Assembly: GCA_900095095.1 (NCBI GenBank)
Contig: FMBT01000413.1
Span: 1-64,000, forward strand
DNA from: Fragilariopsis cylindrus CCMP1102
Lineage: Eukaryota > Bacillariophyta > Bacillariophyceae > Bacillariales > Bacillariaceae
DNA: 64,000 nt
Direction: 5' to 3'
Of this stretch, positions 1 to 11,063 are shown piece by piece (position 1 is the stretch's first letter; the number at the start of each line of letters is the position of its first letter). The translations under genes were made by a program, and so were the position numbers. The notes under the pieces were generated by a model. That model did not search any database. It was not told the DNA's origin and saw only the letters and a program-made list of their open reading frames with translations.

Positions 1-1217
1 CAAAGCAGGCAGAATAATGGCAACAGTAGGAGGCACGCACATATTATTACACAATATTCTAGCACACTATATGTGGTTGATAGTTCACCAAACCTATATG
101 GCGCTGTCCTCTGCAACTCTTTCATACAAGTTATGTTGTTGTTCATTTCTGACCAAAATCTGGTTGTTTTTTACTTCCACAACAGCATAATGAATTTCAA
201 AGCATACCCATATCTTTGTTAAAAAAAATTAATACAGCTTGTATTTGTTACTGTCATTTCTATATATTTAAAATAAGAAATAAACATACCATCCCACACT
301 ACACAGTAAGATTATAGCCCAAAACACAGCTCTTCATTATCATGATTGACACATACCACCAGGTAATTAGAATACAGAATGATTCACTGTCCTCACTAGG
401 ACATACTACTTGTGAATTGAAAGCATCATCATCCCAACCACCATTATTCTGGATGTAATTGCAGTTTACCCCTTTTCTCAAAAATATCTCATATTTAAAA
501 GCAATCAAGGACTGTAATTAAAATAGTCACTGTTGGTTGGAAAATGCTCAGACAACATTTTTGACAGGAACATCCACATGAATACTCATAATATAAACTA
601 ACCCACCTAAAGCCCCCATTATTAGGGCCTCTGGTTCACATGGTACATTACAAAATATGTTAGTGGTTAGCTAAATAGGTAAATTTTTGGTGAAGAAAGA
701 AACCCCCTGTTCACCAATGTTATCTGACAGACATATAAAGATTAATTATGTTATGGGTTCCATTACTTTATCTTCTGGAAAAGTTCTTCTTGCAAAAATC
801 AACTAGTAACATGGTTTGAAGGCAGGCTAGTCATTGTACATGAATGTGTGCATAACCTGAGGGAGCGCCTACAACATATGTCTGGACCATTATTTATTCA
901 CACATACATGGTAAGGTAGAGGAACTCTCCTTGACCAAAAAGAAGCATTCTCCTGGAAGTTCTACCCTACTTTGTGTCCTAAACAAGATATCTCATAAAA
1001 AGATGGTGTGTGCTGTGTGTGAGCCTGCATTGTGAGATACCAGTAGGCTTAGGAGACTAATGGATATAATATTTCTCCATTCAATAGGTCAATTGTAAAC
1101 TTCATAGTCAATTTTTCCAGAAAAATGACCTTTAGGTGTACATAGTTGATGCTAAAGTTGTTACTATATACTAGAATAACAATTACTAGTAAATTGGCAT
1201 GATTTAGTTTTTATATT
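1..1217 (-). mobile_element. Right part of family A inverted-repeat element (cut by window edge)
   Basis: No coding frame is credible here. The last ~310 bases (about 905-1217) match, as reverse complement, the left ends at 43641 and 5409 and, in the same sense, the right end at 48490-48804. Shared landmarks are 'gagataccagtaggctta', 'aggtcaattgtaaac' and the terminal 'gatttagtttttatatt'. Bases 1-540 match the inner part of the piece at 6950-7520, and the whole stretch is roughly the mirror of 43641-45000. It therefore looks like the right half of a large, probably non-autonomous DNA element with long terminal inverted repeats. Its left half lies outside the window. Superfamily is unknown because no transposase is seen. 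Confidence 0.7.
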
Positions 1218-1531
1218 CGTACGTGGAATCATAAAAAATACTTCTCCGCGAGGTTACTGTAAGTTACCTGTGTTATTTGTTAACGAGGTAGACTGTAACT
1301 GATCGCGTGCGCGATAGTGATTCTCTAACGCATACACGCACTACTGCATATTGTTCACAAAAATTAGGGTATCTTCCACAAAACGGTATTCTCATGAATC
1401 TCACATTTTCGTTATCTCCTGCCTCATGATGATACTGTAGTTCTGATCGGTGGTGCATCAGTTCCATTCTTTCTCCATAGCACTCAATTTCTGTACAGTA
1501 ACCACTAGAGTACTGATACTGATACAGTATC

Positions 1532-3394
1532 ATGATAAAACCTACTATTAGTACTAAAAGCAAAAGCAGCACTACTTATACGAAAAGCAAAAGCAAAAGT
1601 AAAAAGGGTAATCATTATAATGATGTATTAGAAGCTGTAACAAAACGTTTACCAAAATTGAAATCACCCATTGATCCATCGTATTCATGTGGAAAAAATG
1701 TACAAGATTTATATTTTTATGATCAAACAGCATATGCTTCTGCATTATTTGCACGATCCGCATTTGATGCACAATATCTATTAGATCTTGATCCTATTAA
1801 TGGTGTTAATGGTAATATTAATCCATTGTCAATACGTGAACTTATAGCAAAACGTTCATTGAATGAATTAGAACAATCCTATAATACTGTGATCAATGAA
1901 GATATACCAAATGGTATCCAAAATACAATAAAAAATGCTGAAAATACTGTTAGTACAACAATAAATAAAGCTGATAGGAGTATTCGAGAATCAATTAAAG
2001 AATCATTTACTAAAGGACTAGGCACAATCATAGAAAACGGACATTCAGCATGGATGTCAACACTTGATCCAAAAGAAATGAATACGCAACAGATAAGAAA
2101 ATTAAAGAAAACCATTCCGTCCAAGAGTATTATTAGTTTATTATCATCTACAGGTACAGGTACAGGATGCTATGTACCATCTGAATTGTCTGTTATAAAT
2201 AATACATCAATGAGAGAAATGAAAAGACAATCATCAATATCAAGAAGGAAACTTGCATATGCGTCAGAAGTAGAAGAATCCGAGGAATTACTATCAAGAC
2301 AATCATCAACATTATCATTATTATCATCAAGACGACAACAATTTTTAAAATTATCAACTAGTACACGAACTAAAAATGATTATGATTATAACGAAGAAGA
2401 TGATTATAATGAAGTAGATGAAGATGAAGGATCTGATGACGAAGATGATGACGAAGATGAAACTGCATTAGCAATGGTACCGTCGATCAATACATTTACA
2501 TCATCATCCTCGACATCATTTGCTACTCCAGAGAAGAAGAAGAAGATGACGGAATTAATAACTACGGTAGTAGGTAGTGGCGAAATTAACGATAATGGCG
2601 GAACAGGTAGTGAATGTGGTAGTGATATCGATACTGATATTGATATTGATGCTTATATTGATACTGATATCGATACTGATATCGATATCGATACCGATGA
2701 TGACTATGATGAGGGATTTGAACAACAATATGTTCCTGGTTCATTCTTTAATGAATTATTTTACAACGAAAACAATAAGGCAGAGGAAGAGGAAGATGTA
2801 GATGAAGGTGATGATAATGAAAGTTGCACTTCTATTAGTAGTAGTAGTAGTAGTAGTAGTAGCAAGAATGAAACATTACCATTGTCAAAATTAACAAAAC
2901 AGCAGCAACAACAACAACAACAGAGTAGTAGTAGTAAAAAAGCATCTAAATTATTTCGTAATATTGATACATTCCTTACAAAGAAAAGAAAGAATCAAAA
3001 AGAAAATCGTAAAAAATTATCATTACTTTCATTTTGGACAGGTGGAAGAGAACATCGTAAATTTACTACCACTACAATTACTACTACTTTGAAAAAGGGC
3101 AACTATACCAAACAAGACGACAAAGAATCAAACAGTAACAACAAGAAAATTATTACTGATACCGATGACAAACGAGATGACACTGTTGAGGATGGTAATG
3201 GTAGTATTGTATCATCGTCATCGTCATCATCAGATGGTGATGAGGACTGTGGTGGTATCGCTCTTATTTACGACAGTGATAACAATAATAATAATAATAA
3301 TAACAATAATAATAGTGATAGTAATAGTGATAGTGATGATAATAGTGATAGTGGTGAAGATTGTGGTCCATTATTTATTCAATTCGTTCGGTGA
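1532..3394 (+). CDS. Hypothetical low-complexity acidic protein, 620 aa
   Basis: I do not recognise the protein. Residues 1-30 are rich in Lys, Ser and Thr. Residues ~30-200 are ordinary-looking sequence that may be a small folded domain ('YSCGKNVQDLYFYDQ', then a helical stretch around 'IKNAENTVSTTINKADRS'). The rest is disordered: Ser runs, acidic stretches, a short tandem of Asp/Ile/Thr (DIDTDIDID) near residues 365-390, a Gln run and a long Asn run before the C-terminus 'GEDCGPLFIQFVR'. The first ATG of the open frame is used, but an upstream exon is possible since the N-terminus starts abruptly. Codon use (ATT, AAT, GAT) resembles neighbouring genes. No signal peptide or membrane segment is visible. 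Confidence 0.6.
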   Translation: MIKPTISTKSKSSTTYTKSKSKSKKGNHYNDVLEAVTKRLPKLKSPIDPSYSCGKNVQDLYFYDQTAYASALFARSAFDAQYLLDLDPINGVNGNINPLSIRELIAKRSLNELEQSYNTVINEDIPNGIQNTIKNAENTVSTTINKADRSIRESIKESFTKGLGTIIENGHSAWMSTLDPKEMNTQQIRKLKKTIPSKSIISLLSSTGTGTGCYVPSELSVINNTSMREMKRQSSISRRKLAYASEVEESEELLSRQSSTLSLLSSRRQQFLKLSTSTRTKNDYDYNEEDDYNEVDEDEGSDDEDDDEDETALAMVPSINTFTSSSSTSFATPEKKKKMTELITTVVGSGEINDNGGTGSECGSDIDTDIDIDAYIDTDIDTDIDIDTDDDYDEGFEQQYVPGSFFNELFYNENNKAEEEEDVDEGDDNESCTSISSSSSSSSSKNETLPLSKLTKQQQQQQQQSSSSKKASKLFRNIDTFLTKKRKNQKENRKKLSLLSFWTGGREHRKFTTTTITTTLKKGNYTKQDDKESNSNNKKIITDTDDKRDDTVEDGNGSIVSSSSSSSDGDEDCGGIALIYDSDNNNNNNNNNNNSDSNSDSDDNSDSGEDCGPLFIQFVR

Positions 3395-4250
3395 AAGTGT
3401 TGTTAAGTGTTAAGTGTCAGTTTGTCCTAAACTAAACTAAAACAAGAATGGAGAATTGAAAACCAGCCAAGCAAGCAAACAACTAACTAACGGGACTTCA
3501 CTTTCATTCAAGGATAGATCAGGATAAATAGAAGAAAAAAGAAAACACGAGCAGAGATAAATATATATCCTAATGATAGCAAGTGATTGTACCCGTACCG
3601 TACCGTAGCAGTCCAACAATTCATATCCAAATTATATTCAAATCATATTCAGTTCAAATCTTGTCTACAGTAGAATAAATGAATGTGTTCCTAAATAAGC
3701 GTGAAACGAGAAATATAAAAATAAGCATGAAACATGAAACAACCGGTTAAATTCCAATAGAACCATAATATAATCGATCAAAAATCAAATCAAATCAAAT
3801 ACAACACGAGTACAGTAGATAGAATAATGACGAAATACACGGACGCACACACATGCATCCTTTTTAATCTGCAAAACATATAACAAATAATATTGTATTC
3901 GTTTCAGAAAAAATTCATGTACAAGTTAAGTAGGGATTATTTATTTATTATCGAATCATATTTCTTCTATTCTTGATGCCACTACCCTTCCCCCTTTTGC
4001 AAGAAACGTTTATATTATTAATAATTAATATAATATGAAAAGTTTCTTTCTTTCTACCTTTTTCTTTGATTCATTATCATTCTATTTGTTCCATTATCAT
4101 TCATTCATTCATTCGTTCGCTCCCAAGCGGAACGCACTTCCTTCTTGACTACTATCATCGATGTTGTCGCTGCTGCTGCTTTTGGACGGTGGTGAATTAT
4201 TATTCCCCGCTTTATCGTCATCGTCATCGTCATCGTCATTGTCATTGTAT
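3395..4250. other. Gene-free stretch with a second copy of a terminal exon
   Basis: 3395-4100 is AT-rich with nothing recognisable. About 4112-4215 is a diverged duplicate of the last exon of the minus-strand gene next to it: both contain, on the plus strand, 'cccaagcggaacg', 'cttgactactatc', a Ser/Ala-type GCT run and 'ccgctt..atcgtcatc'. Read on the minus strand the duplicate is also open and ends in its own stop (…RLGANE). Confidence 0.5.
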
Positions 4251-4826
4251 TTATATTTCATTCATTATTTCATTAGTTCGCCCAAGCGGAACGAACTTCT
4301 TGACTACTATCGTCGATGTCGATGCTGCTTTTGATGGTGGATTGTTATTATTCTCCGCTTCATCGTCATCATCGTTACCAGTACAAGGATAAGATGATCC
4401 CTTATTTATTATAATAAGAAAGAAAATAAAATTAGCGTACGGTAGTGTAGCCGAAAAAAGACAAACAATAAGTAAATTGAGTGAGACAAGTCGAGTCTAC
4501 TAGGAGTCAAGACGAGACGACTAGAGTCGTCGATACAAAAGAAAACGAAAAAGGAAGGACTCTAATTACTGTACATATATAGTACTCTCGATCGCACGTA
4601 CTATACTGTAACTCACGTCCTCATGTCCTCACGTCCTCACGTGTACTGCACGTCCTCATGTACTCACGTGTATGTACTACTGTATTGCACGTCGTACATT
4701 ACTCACCTTTTTCCAATTTGGACAACGATGATTTAATTCTACACCATTTAATGCTGTTTGAATATGCAATCCACATCCTTTCCATGTTGGTTTATTACAA
4801 TTATTACAACCAACTTTTATACACAT
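4251..4826 (-). CDS. Small conserved cysteine (zinc-type) protein, two exons
   Basis: Two exons give an 89-aa protein. Exon 1 is 4826-4707, starts at ATG and ends AAG|GTGAGT. Exon 2 is 4400-4251, begins after AAATAAG and ends in TAA; both junctions are phase 0. The first 40 residues read MCIKVGCNNCNKPTWKGCG followed by 'LHIQTALNGVELNHRCPNWK'. This fits a small eukaryotic family beginning MC.K..C..C.K.TW.GCG.H......V....RC, where paired cysteines probably bind zinc; the function of the family is unknown to me. Exon 2 codes a Cys (SSYPC), an Asp/Asn-rich linker and a basic-hydrophobic tail ending FVPLGRTNEIMNEI. The intron is 306 bases. A second, diverged copy of exon 2 lies just downstream and could be an alternative last exon. 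Confidence 0.75.
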
Positions 4827-4949
4827 AATGAATCGACGAATGAATGAATGAATAAATGATGATACTTTATGTAATGAATGAATGAATGAATTCTAGAATC
4901 GATTGATGATTGATTCATTCGATTCTTCCCTTCGATTCGTTAGCAATTA

Positions 4950-5168
4950 CTTCCTCCAGATAACGCTAAATACACCCGTGCTATCGTGAGGAATTATTAG
5001 AAGATAAAAGATTGTTGTACCCTTATAATCTTCGTAGAATCTTCGCTTATTTTTATTTTTTTCGTACATTTATGCATTTTGAGGGTAGATGTTTAGGGTT
5101 CAACGCGCTTTTATCCTTTAACAATTCATGGCAATAGCACGCTTAATTTTAACGTTATCTGGAGGAAG
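4950..5168. mobile_element. TA-flanked MITE, copy 1 (219 bp)
   Basis: The ends are inverted: CTTCCTCCAGATAACG on the left and its complement CGTTATCTGGAGGAAG on the right, each bordered by a TA. The similarity continues inward imperfectly for about 38 bases (shared CGTGCTAT). A related copy lies at 33619. TA duplication and short non-coding length fit a Stowaway/Tc1-mariner-type MITE. No coding capacity. Confidence 0.85.
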
Positions 5169-5408
5169 TACGTATGGAAGAAGGATTGAATTAATTGTAA
5201 TTGCTCGTCTGGACTACTGTATCTTAACCTCGGCGAATTAAACAAATTATTAAACATTACAAATATTACCCTGGTACCCTTACTCGCGCGAGGCATTGGT
5301 CATCAAAAAAAATCATATAAGCAATCATTAAGCTTAATGAAAAATTATTAGGCTTAACGAAAAATCATTAGGCTTAATAGAACAAATTTCAGCCTGGAAC
5401 TAGTTATT
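5169..5408. other. Short spacer with AT-rich near-tandem repeats
   Basis: About 5318-5385 contains three imperfect copies of a ~21-base unit around 'aatcattaggcttaa'. No gene is seen. Confidence 0.4.
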
Positions 5409-7540
5409 AATATAAGAACTAAATCATGCCCAAATTTTACTAGTATTTGTTAGTCTAGTAAATAATAACAACTTTAGTATCAAATATATACACCTAAAAA
5501 GTCAATTTTTTGGAAAAATAAACCATGAAGTTTACAATTGACCTATTGGATGGAGAATTCTTATATTCCTTAGTCTCCTAAGCCTACTGGTATCTCTCAA
5601 TGTAGGCTCACACACAGCACACATCAAATAACCCCCAAAAATGGCCCATTTGCAGTGTTTTGTGGACATACAGTACACTCAAAAGGGTGAATCATCCCAA
5701 AATATATGGATGAGGTGCACTATATATTCCAAAGGGGACTTACTCCTGGTGCTTTGTGTTGATGATCCAGCTTAGGTGTGCACAAAGGTGGAAAAACCTG
5801 TTTTGGGGCCTAAATGGCCCATTTTGTGGTTAATGCTGCCCTACAACTTCATAACCTCCATAGAAACCTAAGCATTATGAGGACCTTATAGGTATAGGTA
5901 TAATTGATGCTAGAGCACCCAACCCAGAAGATGTTGCTGTCTGCAACACTTTCAAATGAGATATTATTGTTGTTCATTTTGATCAAAAATCATTTTGTTT
6001 GTGTGCCTTCCACAACAGCAGATTGTAATTTATTCAACAACCACAGGAACAAAAAAGTGGTAGAAGGCAACTACAATGTTCTAATACACTATGCAGATGC
6101 TAGTGCACCCAACCCAGAAGGGGGTTGTCTTCTGCAACCCTTTTAATTAAGATATTGTTGTTCATTTCTGGTCAAAAAACTTGTTGTTTGTGTGCCTTCC
6201 ACAACAGCAGATTGTAATTTATTCAACAACCATAGGAACAAAAAAGTGGTAGAAGGCAACTACAATGTTCTAGTATACTATAAGAATGCTGGTGGACCCA
6301 GTTCAGAAGGTGCTACCCTCTGCAACACTTTCAACTGAGATATTCTGTTGACCATTTATGGTCAAAATCTTGTTGTTTGTGTGCCTTCCACAACAGCAGA
6401 TTGTAATTTTTTCAACAACCACAGAAACACAAAAGTGGTATAAGGCAACTACAATGTTCTAGTATACTATAAGAATGCTGGTGGACCCGGTTCAGAAGGT
6501 GCTATTCTCTGCAACACTTTCAAATAAGATTTTGTTGTTCATTTTGATTGAAAATCATGTTGTTTTGTACCTTCCACAATAGTAGAATGTATTTTACTCA
6601 ACAACCACAGGAACAAAAAAGTGGTAGGAGGCATGCACAATCTTGTAGTATATTATATAGTATACCATGTGGAAACTAGTGGACCCAACTCAGAAGGTGT
6701 TGACCTCTGCAACCCTTTCAAATGAGATAATTTGTTGTCCATTTATGTTCATCAATCAATCTTGTTGTGCACTTTTTCTTTTTTTCTCTTAAAACTGAAC
6801 ACAAACAAAGGTGTTGCTACAGCCTCCATTACAACAGTATTACATCATCTTACTGCAACTACCCACAGGTAGCTAGGTGGTGCGGTGGATACAGAAAGAT
6901 ATTTGTGTTGATGCAGTTAAAAAAAGTGAAATGAATTTCATTCTATAACCACAGGAACAGGGGAGCCGTAGGAGGCAGACACAATGTTCTATTACTCTAT
7001 GTGGATGTTAGTGCACACAAACCAACTGGCTCTGTCCTCTGCATCCCCTTCATATGGGATATTTTGCTGTTCATTCCTAATCAAAATCTTGCACAACAGC
7101 GAAATGAATTTCAAAACATACCCATATCTTCCATTTGGTGTCTGCTGCATTGAAACACCAACCAACCATCTCCATACTACTTTTGTTAAGAGATAAAATA
7201 ATACAGCTTGTATTTGTTAATGTCAGTTCTATATATTAAAATAAGAAATAAATACACCATCCCACACTACACAGTAAGTAAGATTATTATAGCCAAAACC
7301 ACAACTTGTTGTTATCTTTACTTACTCATACCACCAGGTTAAGTAGAATATAGAATTGATTCACTGTCCTCACTAGGGCATATTATTTGTGAATGGAAAG
7401 CGTCATCATCCCAACCAACCATTATTTTGGATGTAATTGCAGTTTACCCCTGTTGTTTTCAAAAATATCTAATTTTATAAAAATCAATTGAGGGCCATAA
7501 TTAAAATAGTCACAGTTGGTTCCACACCAATCTCTTCAAT
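5409..7540 (+). mobile_element. Family A element, left-end copy without a visible right end
   Basis: Starts with 'aatataagaactaaatcatg' and follows the shared ~225-base terminal sequence to about 5632. The next ~230 bases resemble, as reverse complement, 48110-48420 inside the complete copy. A 190-bp tandem array follows, then a stretch (about 6930-7520) matching bases 1-540 of the window. I found no matching right terminal repeat before the next gene, so the copy is truncated or its right end has diverged. No protein-coding frame is convincing; the short open frames in it repeat with the array. Confidence 0.65.
5903..6760 (+). repeat. 190-bp tandem array inside family A element
   Basis: Four to five copies with spacing of 190, 189, 189 and 198 bases, judged from the repeating 'tgctagtgcacccaaccc' / 'tgctggtggacccag' mark. 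Each unit also carries 'tgtgtgccttccacaacagc' and 'caaccacaggaacaaaaaag'. A more diverged unit follows at about 6940-7070. The same unit occurs in the opposite orientation at 45965-46850. Confidence 0.85.
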
Positions 7541-10500
7541 AGTTTGTATCACTTACATGCTAGTTGTGCTGTCCTGTGGACTTCTAGTAGTCTTAAATGA
7601 TGTGTCCCAACAAATTGCTTGGATTTGTAGATTTGTGTATAGGATAGATGATGTAGGAGGTTTGAGTGAGAGCTGCAAATCCTGGAAAAAAGGGCGCTTC
7701 ACTCTTTTTCTGTTGTAGGTGCAAAGAGGTGCGTGCACAATAGTAGAAATGGTTGCAGTGACAAGTCAGCATTTTAGCAGTTAAAATGCCAACTGGAGGT
7801 TAGCCTAGCTAATTAGAGAACTGAAAGTGCACCTCCATTACTTCAATTCACCTGCCACATGAACTGCTATCTTTCCTCCTAACGGATAGATGCTAATAAC
7901 TCACAATGTTTTAGCACAAACTTAATAATACAATAATAATAGAATAGAGCATCTAGTTATTTCAAAACATTAGGCACTTTATCAGGAACTAGCCTGCTGA
8001 GGAAAGCACTTACCAATTCATTCTGTACATTTGTACAAGTATCTAACATGCATTTGCACCATCAAAATAGAATATTAATATATAAAATTCACATATTTGA
8101 TCTTGGTAGTTCTGTTCTATACAGCAATGTGCATTTGTTGGTACGTAAAATAAATAAAGTTGCACCCATCAGCAGCAGCAATGTGCAATAATGCTACTAG
8201 AACAAACATAAAATTAGAAACTTGATCTTATTATGAGTGAGAGGTGCATGTGCTAGAAACAATCAGCATCCACAACCACAGACTGGACTTGATGTGATTC
8301 CACCAATTGGGACTGTGAAGTATAAATTTATAAATGGATTCAATTGGACCATGTTATACGATTATGAAGATTATCCATTGCAATAATATATTATTGTGTA
8401 AAGATGCTAGCTTACAGGGCAATACACTACTAGCTTCAAACTAAAGACAGTCGTTGCTTTGCTAAACAAAATAGATCCTAATTAATTTTGAAGTCCTGCA
8501 GAATGATCATAGTACCCCCCCCCCCCCCCTCCTCACCCCTCCTACCTGCAATACTACTACTACTGCTACTGCTACTATACTACTGCTACTACTATAACCC
8601 TCTTCTACTGCTACTAGTGTGTACACACCAATATCTATCGAGATTGCTGCTGCTGTGGAAAGAATTTTATTGATTTATCTATCTATTTATATTGTTCTTC
8701 AGATCCTGTACATCGTACAAATGTATGTAACGTATGTGCAGGCTAGCTAGCTAGCTACTACTTCGTTGTTATTTGTGGAAATGTAGTTTTTTTCAACAAG
8801 CTACCTGCGAAGAAATACTTTCGCTTCGACGTGCGAAAGCGTAATGTTTCTTTGGGGTAGGGAGTTGAGTTATACTGACACGACTAGACCTTACCTGTCG
8901 AATTGAAGGAAAAAGAAATTCGGTAGTGCGAAATAGAACGACTGATTCATCCAGTTTTCTTGTTTCATCCATCCATCCATTCATGTATTCATCTATCCAT
9001 CCGATGAAGAAATCTAACGAGCCAGCGAGAGAGAGAGTAGATCAGGTCATATCGATTCAATTCGATGATTCGATTCATTCCACGATGGATGTATGGACGT
9101 GATTTTGGTTAGTCAGTTAGGTAGCCGGTTAATTGTCGCGACACAAAGACACAAACGTTTGAACCAATAAAATAATGTCTAACACATACCGGAAGGTAAA
9201 AGAGAACAACGTGTGCAGTACTGTTTAAAAGAAAAGAAGTGTATGTACCACCGTCTGCATGTACTGGTCGACATAATATATCACATCATATCATATCATA
9301 TCATATCGTTTCATATCGTAGATGGAGATAGGTATGACGATATATTCGATACTGTCCTCCGAAAGAAAAGAAGTGTGGGAAGAATTTCATCATGTGTCAT
9401 TACTGGTAGATGGATCAGCCGATCAATAGATGAGATCCAATCATAGAGTTGCCAACTGATCAATTCTGGATATACGAATAATCAAACTAAACCAAACCAA
9501 ACCAAACCAAACCAAACTTAATCAAATCAAATACACCCTCGTCGTCCTCTCAGAAAACTCAGGTAGATGCAGTTTGTTTATATGGAAATTATATCTATCT
9601 ATTTATCTACCTATCTATCTTGTCGACACCAAATTCGTTACTACTCACCACTTGCATGATTATTTATTTGTTGATTTGATGAGAAGGGGAACGAATAGTT
9701 TGTTTTTGTTTTGTTTTTGCGATGTTAAGACTGAGAAGGGGACAAATCAGTTTTTTTGACTCTTGCTGGTTTTGTTCGAGAGCGTTCGTACTCAAGGTAA
9801 CAAAAAACAGAATGTTGTTTTGTCAAATGAGTAAAAGTATCTTTTTTTAGATTCAGGATAGGACGGGTAGAACGGAATAGAACAGAACAAAGAACGACTG
9901 TTACGGGCTCCCAACTCCTCTTCACTCCGCTCCCATCAAGTAGTGTAAATTGAATGATATTTGCTTCGTGCCTGCCTAACGTCGTAACCTGCCGCCACTT
10001 TCTCTATCTCTCGTCTCAGTGTACAAGATGCTATCACTATTTTGCATGCCGTCACACATTCCATCCACACGATAATTTCTTCGTTTGTATGTTTGCTTGT
10101 AATTGTAATTGTAACGTAACATAATGTAACGTAAAATTATTTCCCGTATTATGGATTAGTCCCTTCTTCTTTCCTCCCCACTTAGAGAGAGAGAGAGAGA
10201 GAGAGAGAGTGAGAGAGTTCCACATGCCTAGTAGTAGCTAGTAGCAGCAGCAACGGATCTAATCTAATCTAATCTAATTTCATTCTTGTCGTATTTCGTA
10301 TTTGCAATCGGCTTCGATCCGATCCGATCAGATCTGATCGTCAATGCTCTACTTTCAATAATTCTGTCTCTCTTCCATCGCTCATCGGCTGGTATCCCTA
10401 CAGTATGTGCTTTAGCAGAAGAGCATCTATATCTAGTGCTTTAGCAGAAGAGATTCTTTATCTACGGACGCCGTTACATTGATGGATCTGATTGCATATC

Positions 10501-11063
10501 TACTAGTATGCAGTGCATACCGGTATCTGATTGATGGATAACATGGATGTGTAGAAAAGAAGAAAAAGAGCATGATCACAGCCATCTTTTTTTGATGTCG
10601 TATGTCTCGCATTTTGATTGATTTTACTTGTGACGTGTCAGTTAAAATGTTAAGAAAGGGAACTATAGAAAATTAAATAAGATGATTAAAGTTCTATTTT
10701 TGCAACAATATTGACGCTTAAAATGGAAATTTGTTTAAAAATAGAATTCTCGTAAATCTAAATAGGAGAGCTCGTACTTAGACCTCGTATGAAAAGGGAA
10801 CATTTTTTTAAATTTCACTGTGAATGATAGTAAATTGTGTCCCGCAGAACATATGATTCCTAATATTAATCGAGGATGTCATGCCATCTAAATGACCTCA
10901 CTCTTTACACGGTATTAGTTTTCTTGACAACATCGAGGAACACAACAGCACTCTTTTCACAACAACGGCATCGACAACAATTTGAATCTTGTCGTCACGC
11001 CACTTTCGTATATCGTCGATAACAAACACAGAAACAGAACGTCAAGCATATCGTAAGATTAAT
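7541..11063. other. Long gene-free stretch
   Basis: I see no convincing gene on either strand. Contents: a C run at about 8515-8530 followed by CTA/CTG-rich microsatellite; simple TCATA repeats near 9285-9320; 'accaaaccaa' repeats near 9485-9520; a GA run near 10184-10208; a 35-base direct repeat around 'gtgctttagcagaagag' at 10405-10460. The last few hundred bases before 11064 are likely the upstream region of the PP2A subunit gene. Confidence 0.5.

Noticed and set aside
1273-1572. Minus-strand 99-codon frame overlapping the start of the 620-aa gene
   Set aside because: It lies in the likely promoter region of the plus-strand gene, overlaps its first codons, and has no domain. It cannot be fully excluded.
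5903-6760. CRISPR-like reading of the regular repeats
   Set aside because: Units are contiguous at 190 bases with no short repeat plus unique spacer structure, and the genome is eukaryotic.
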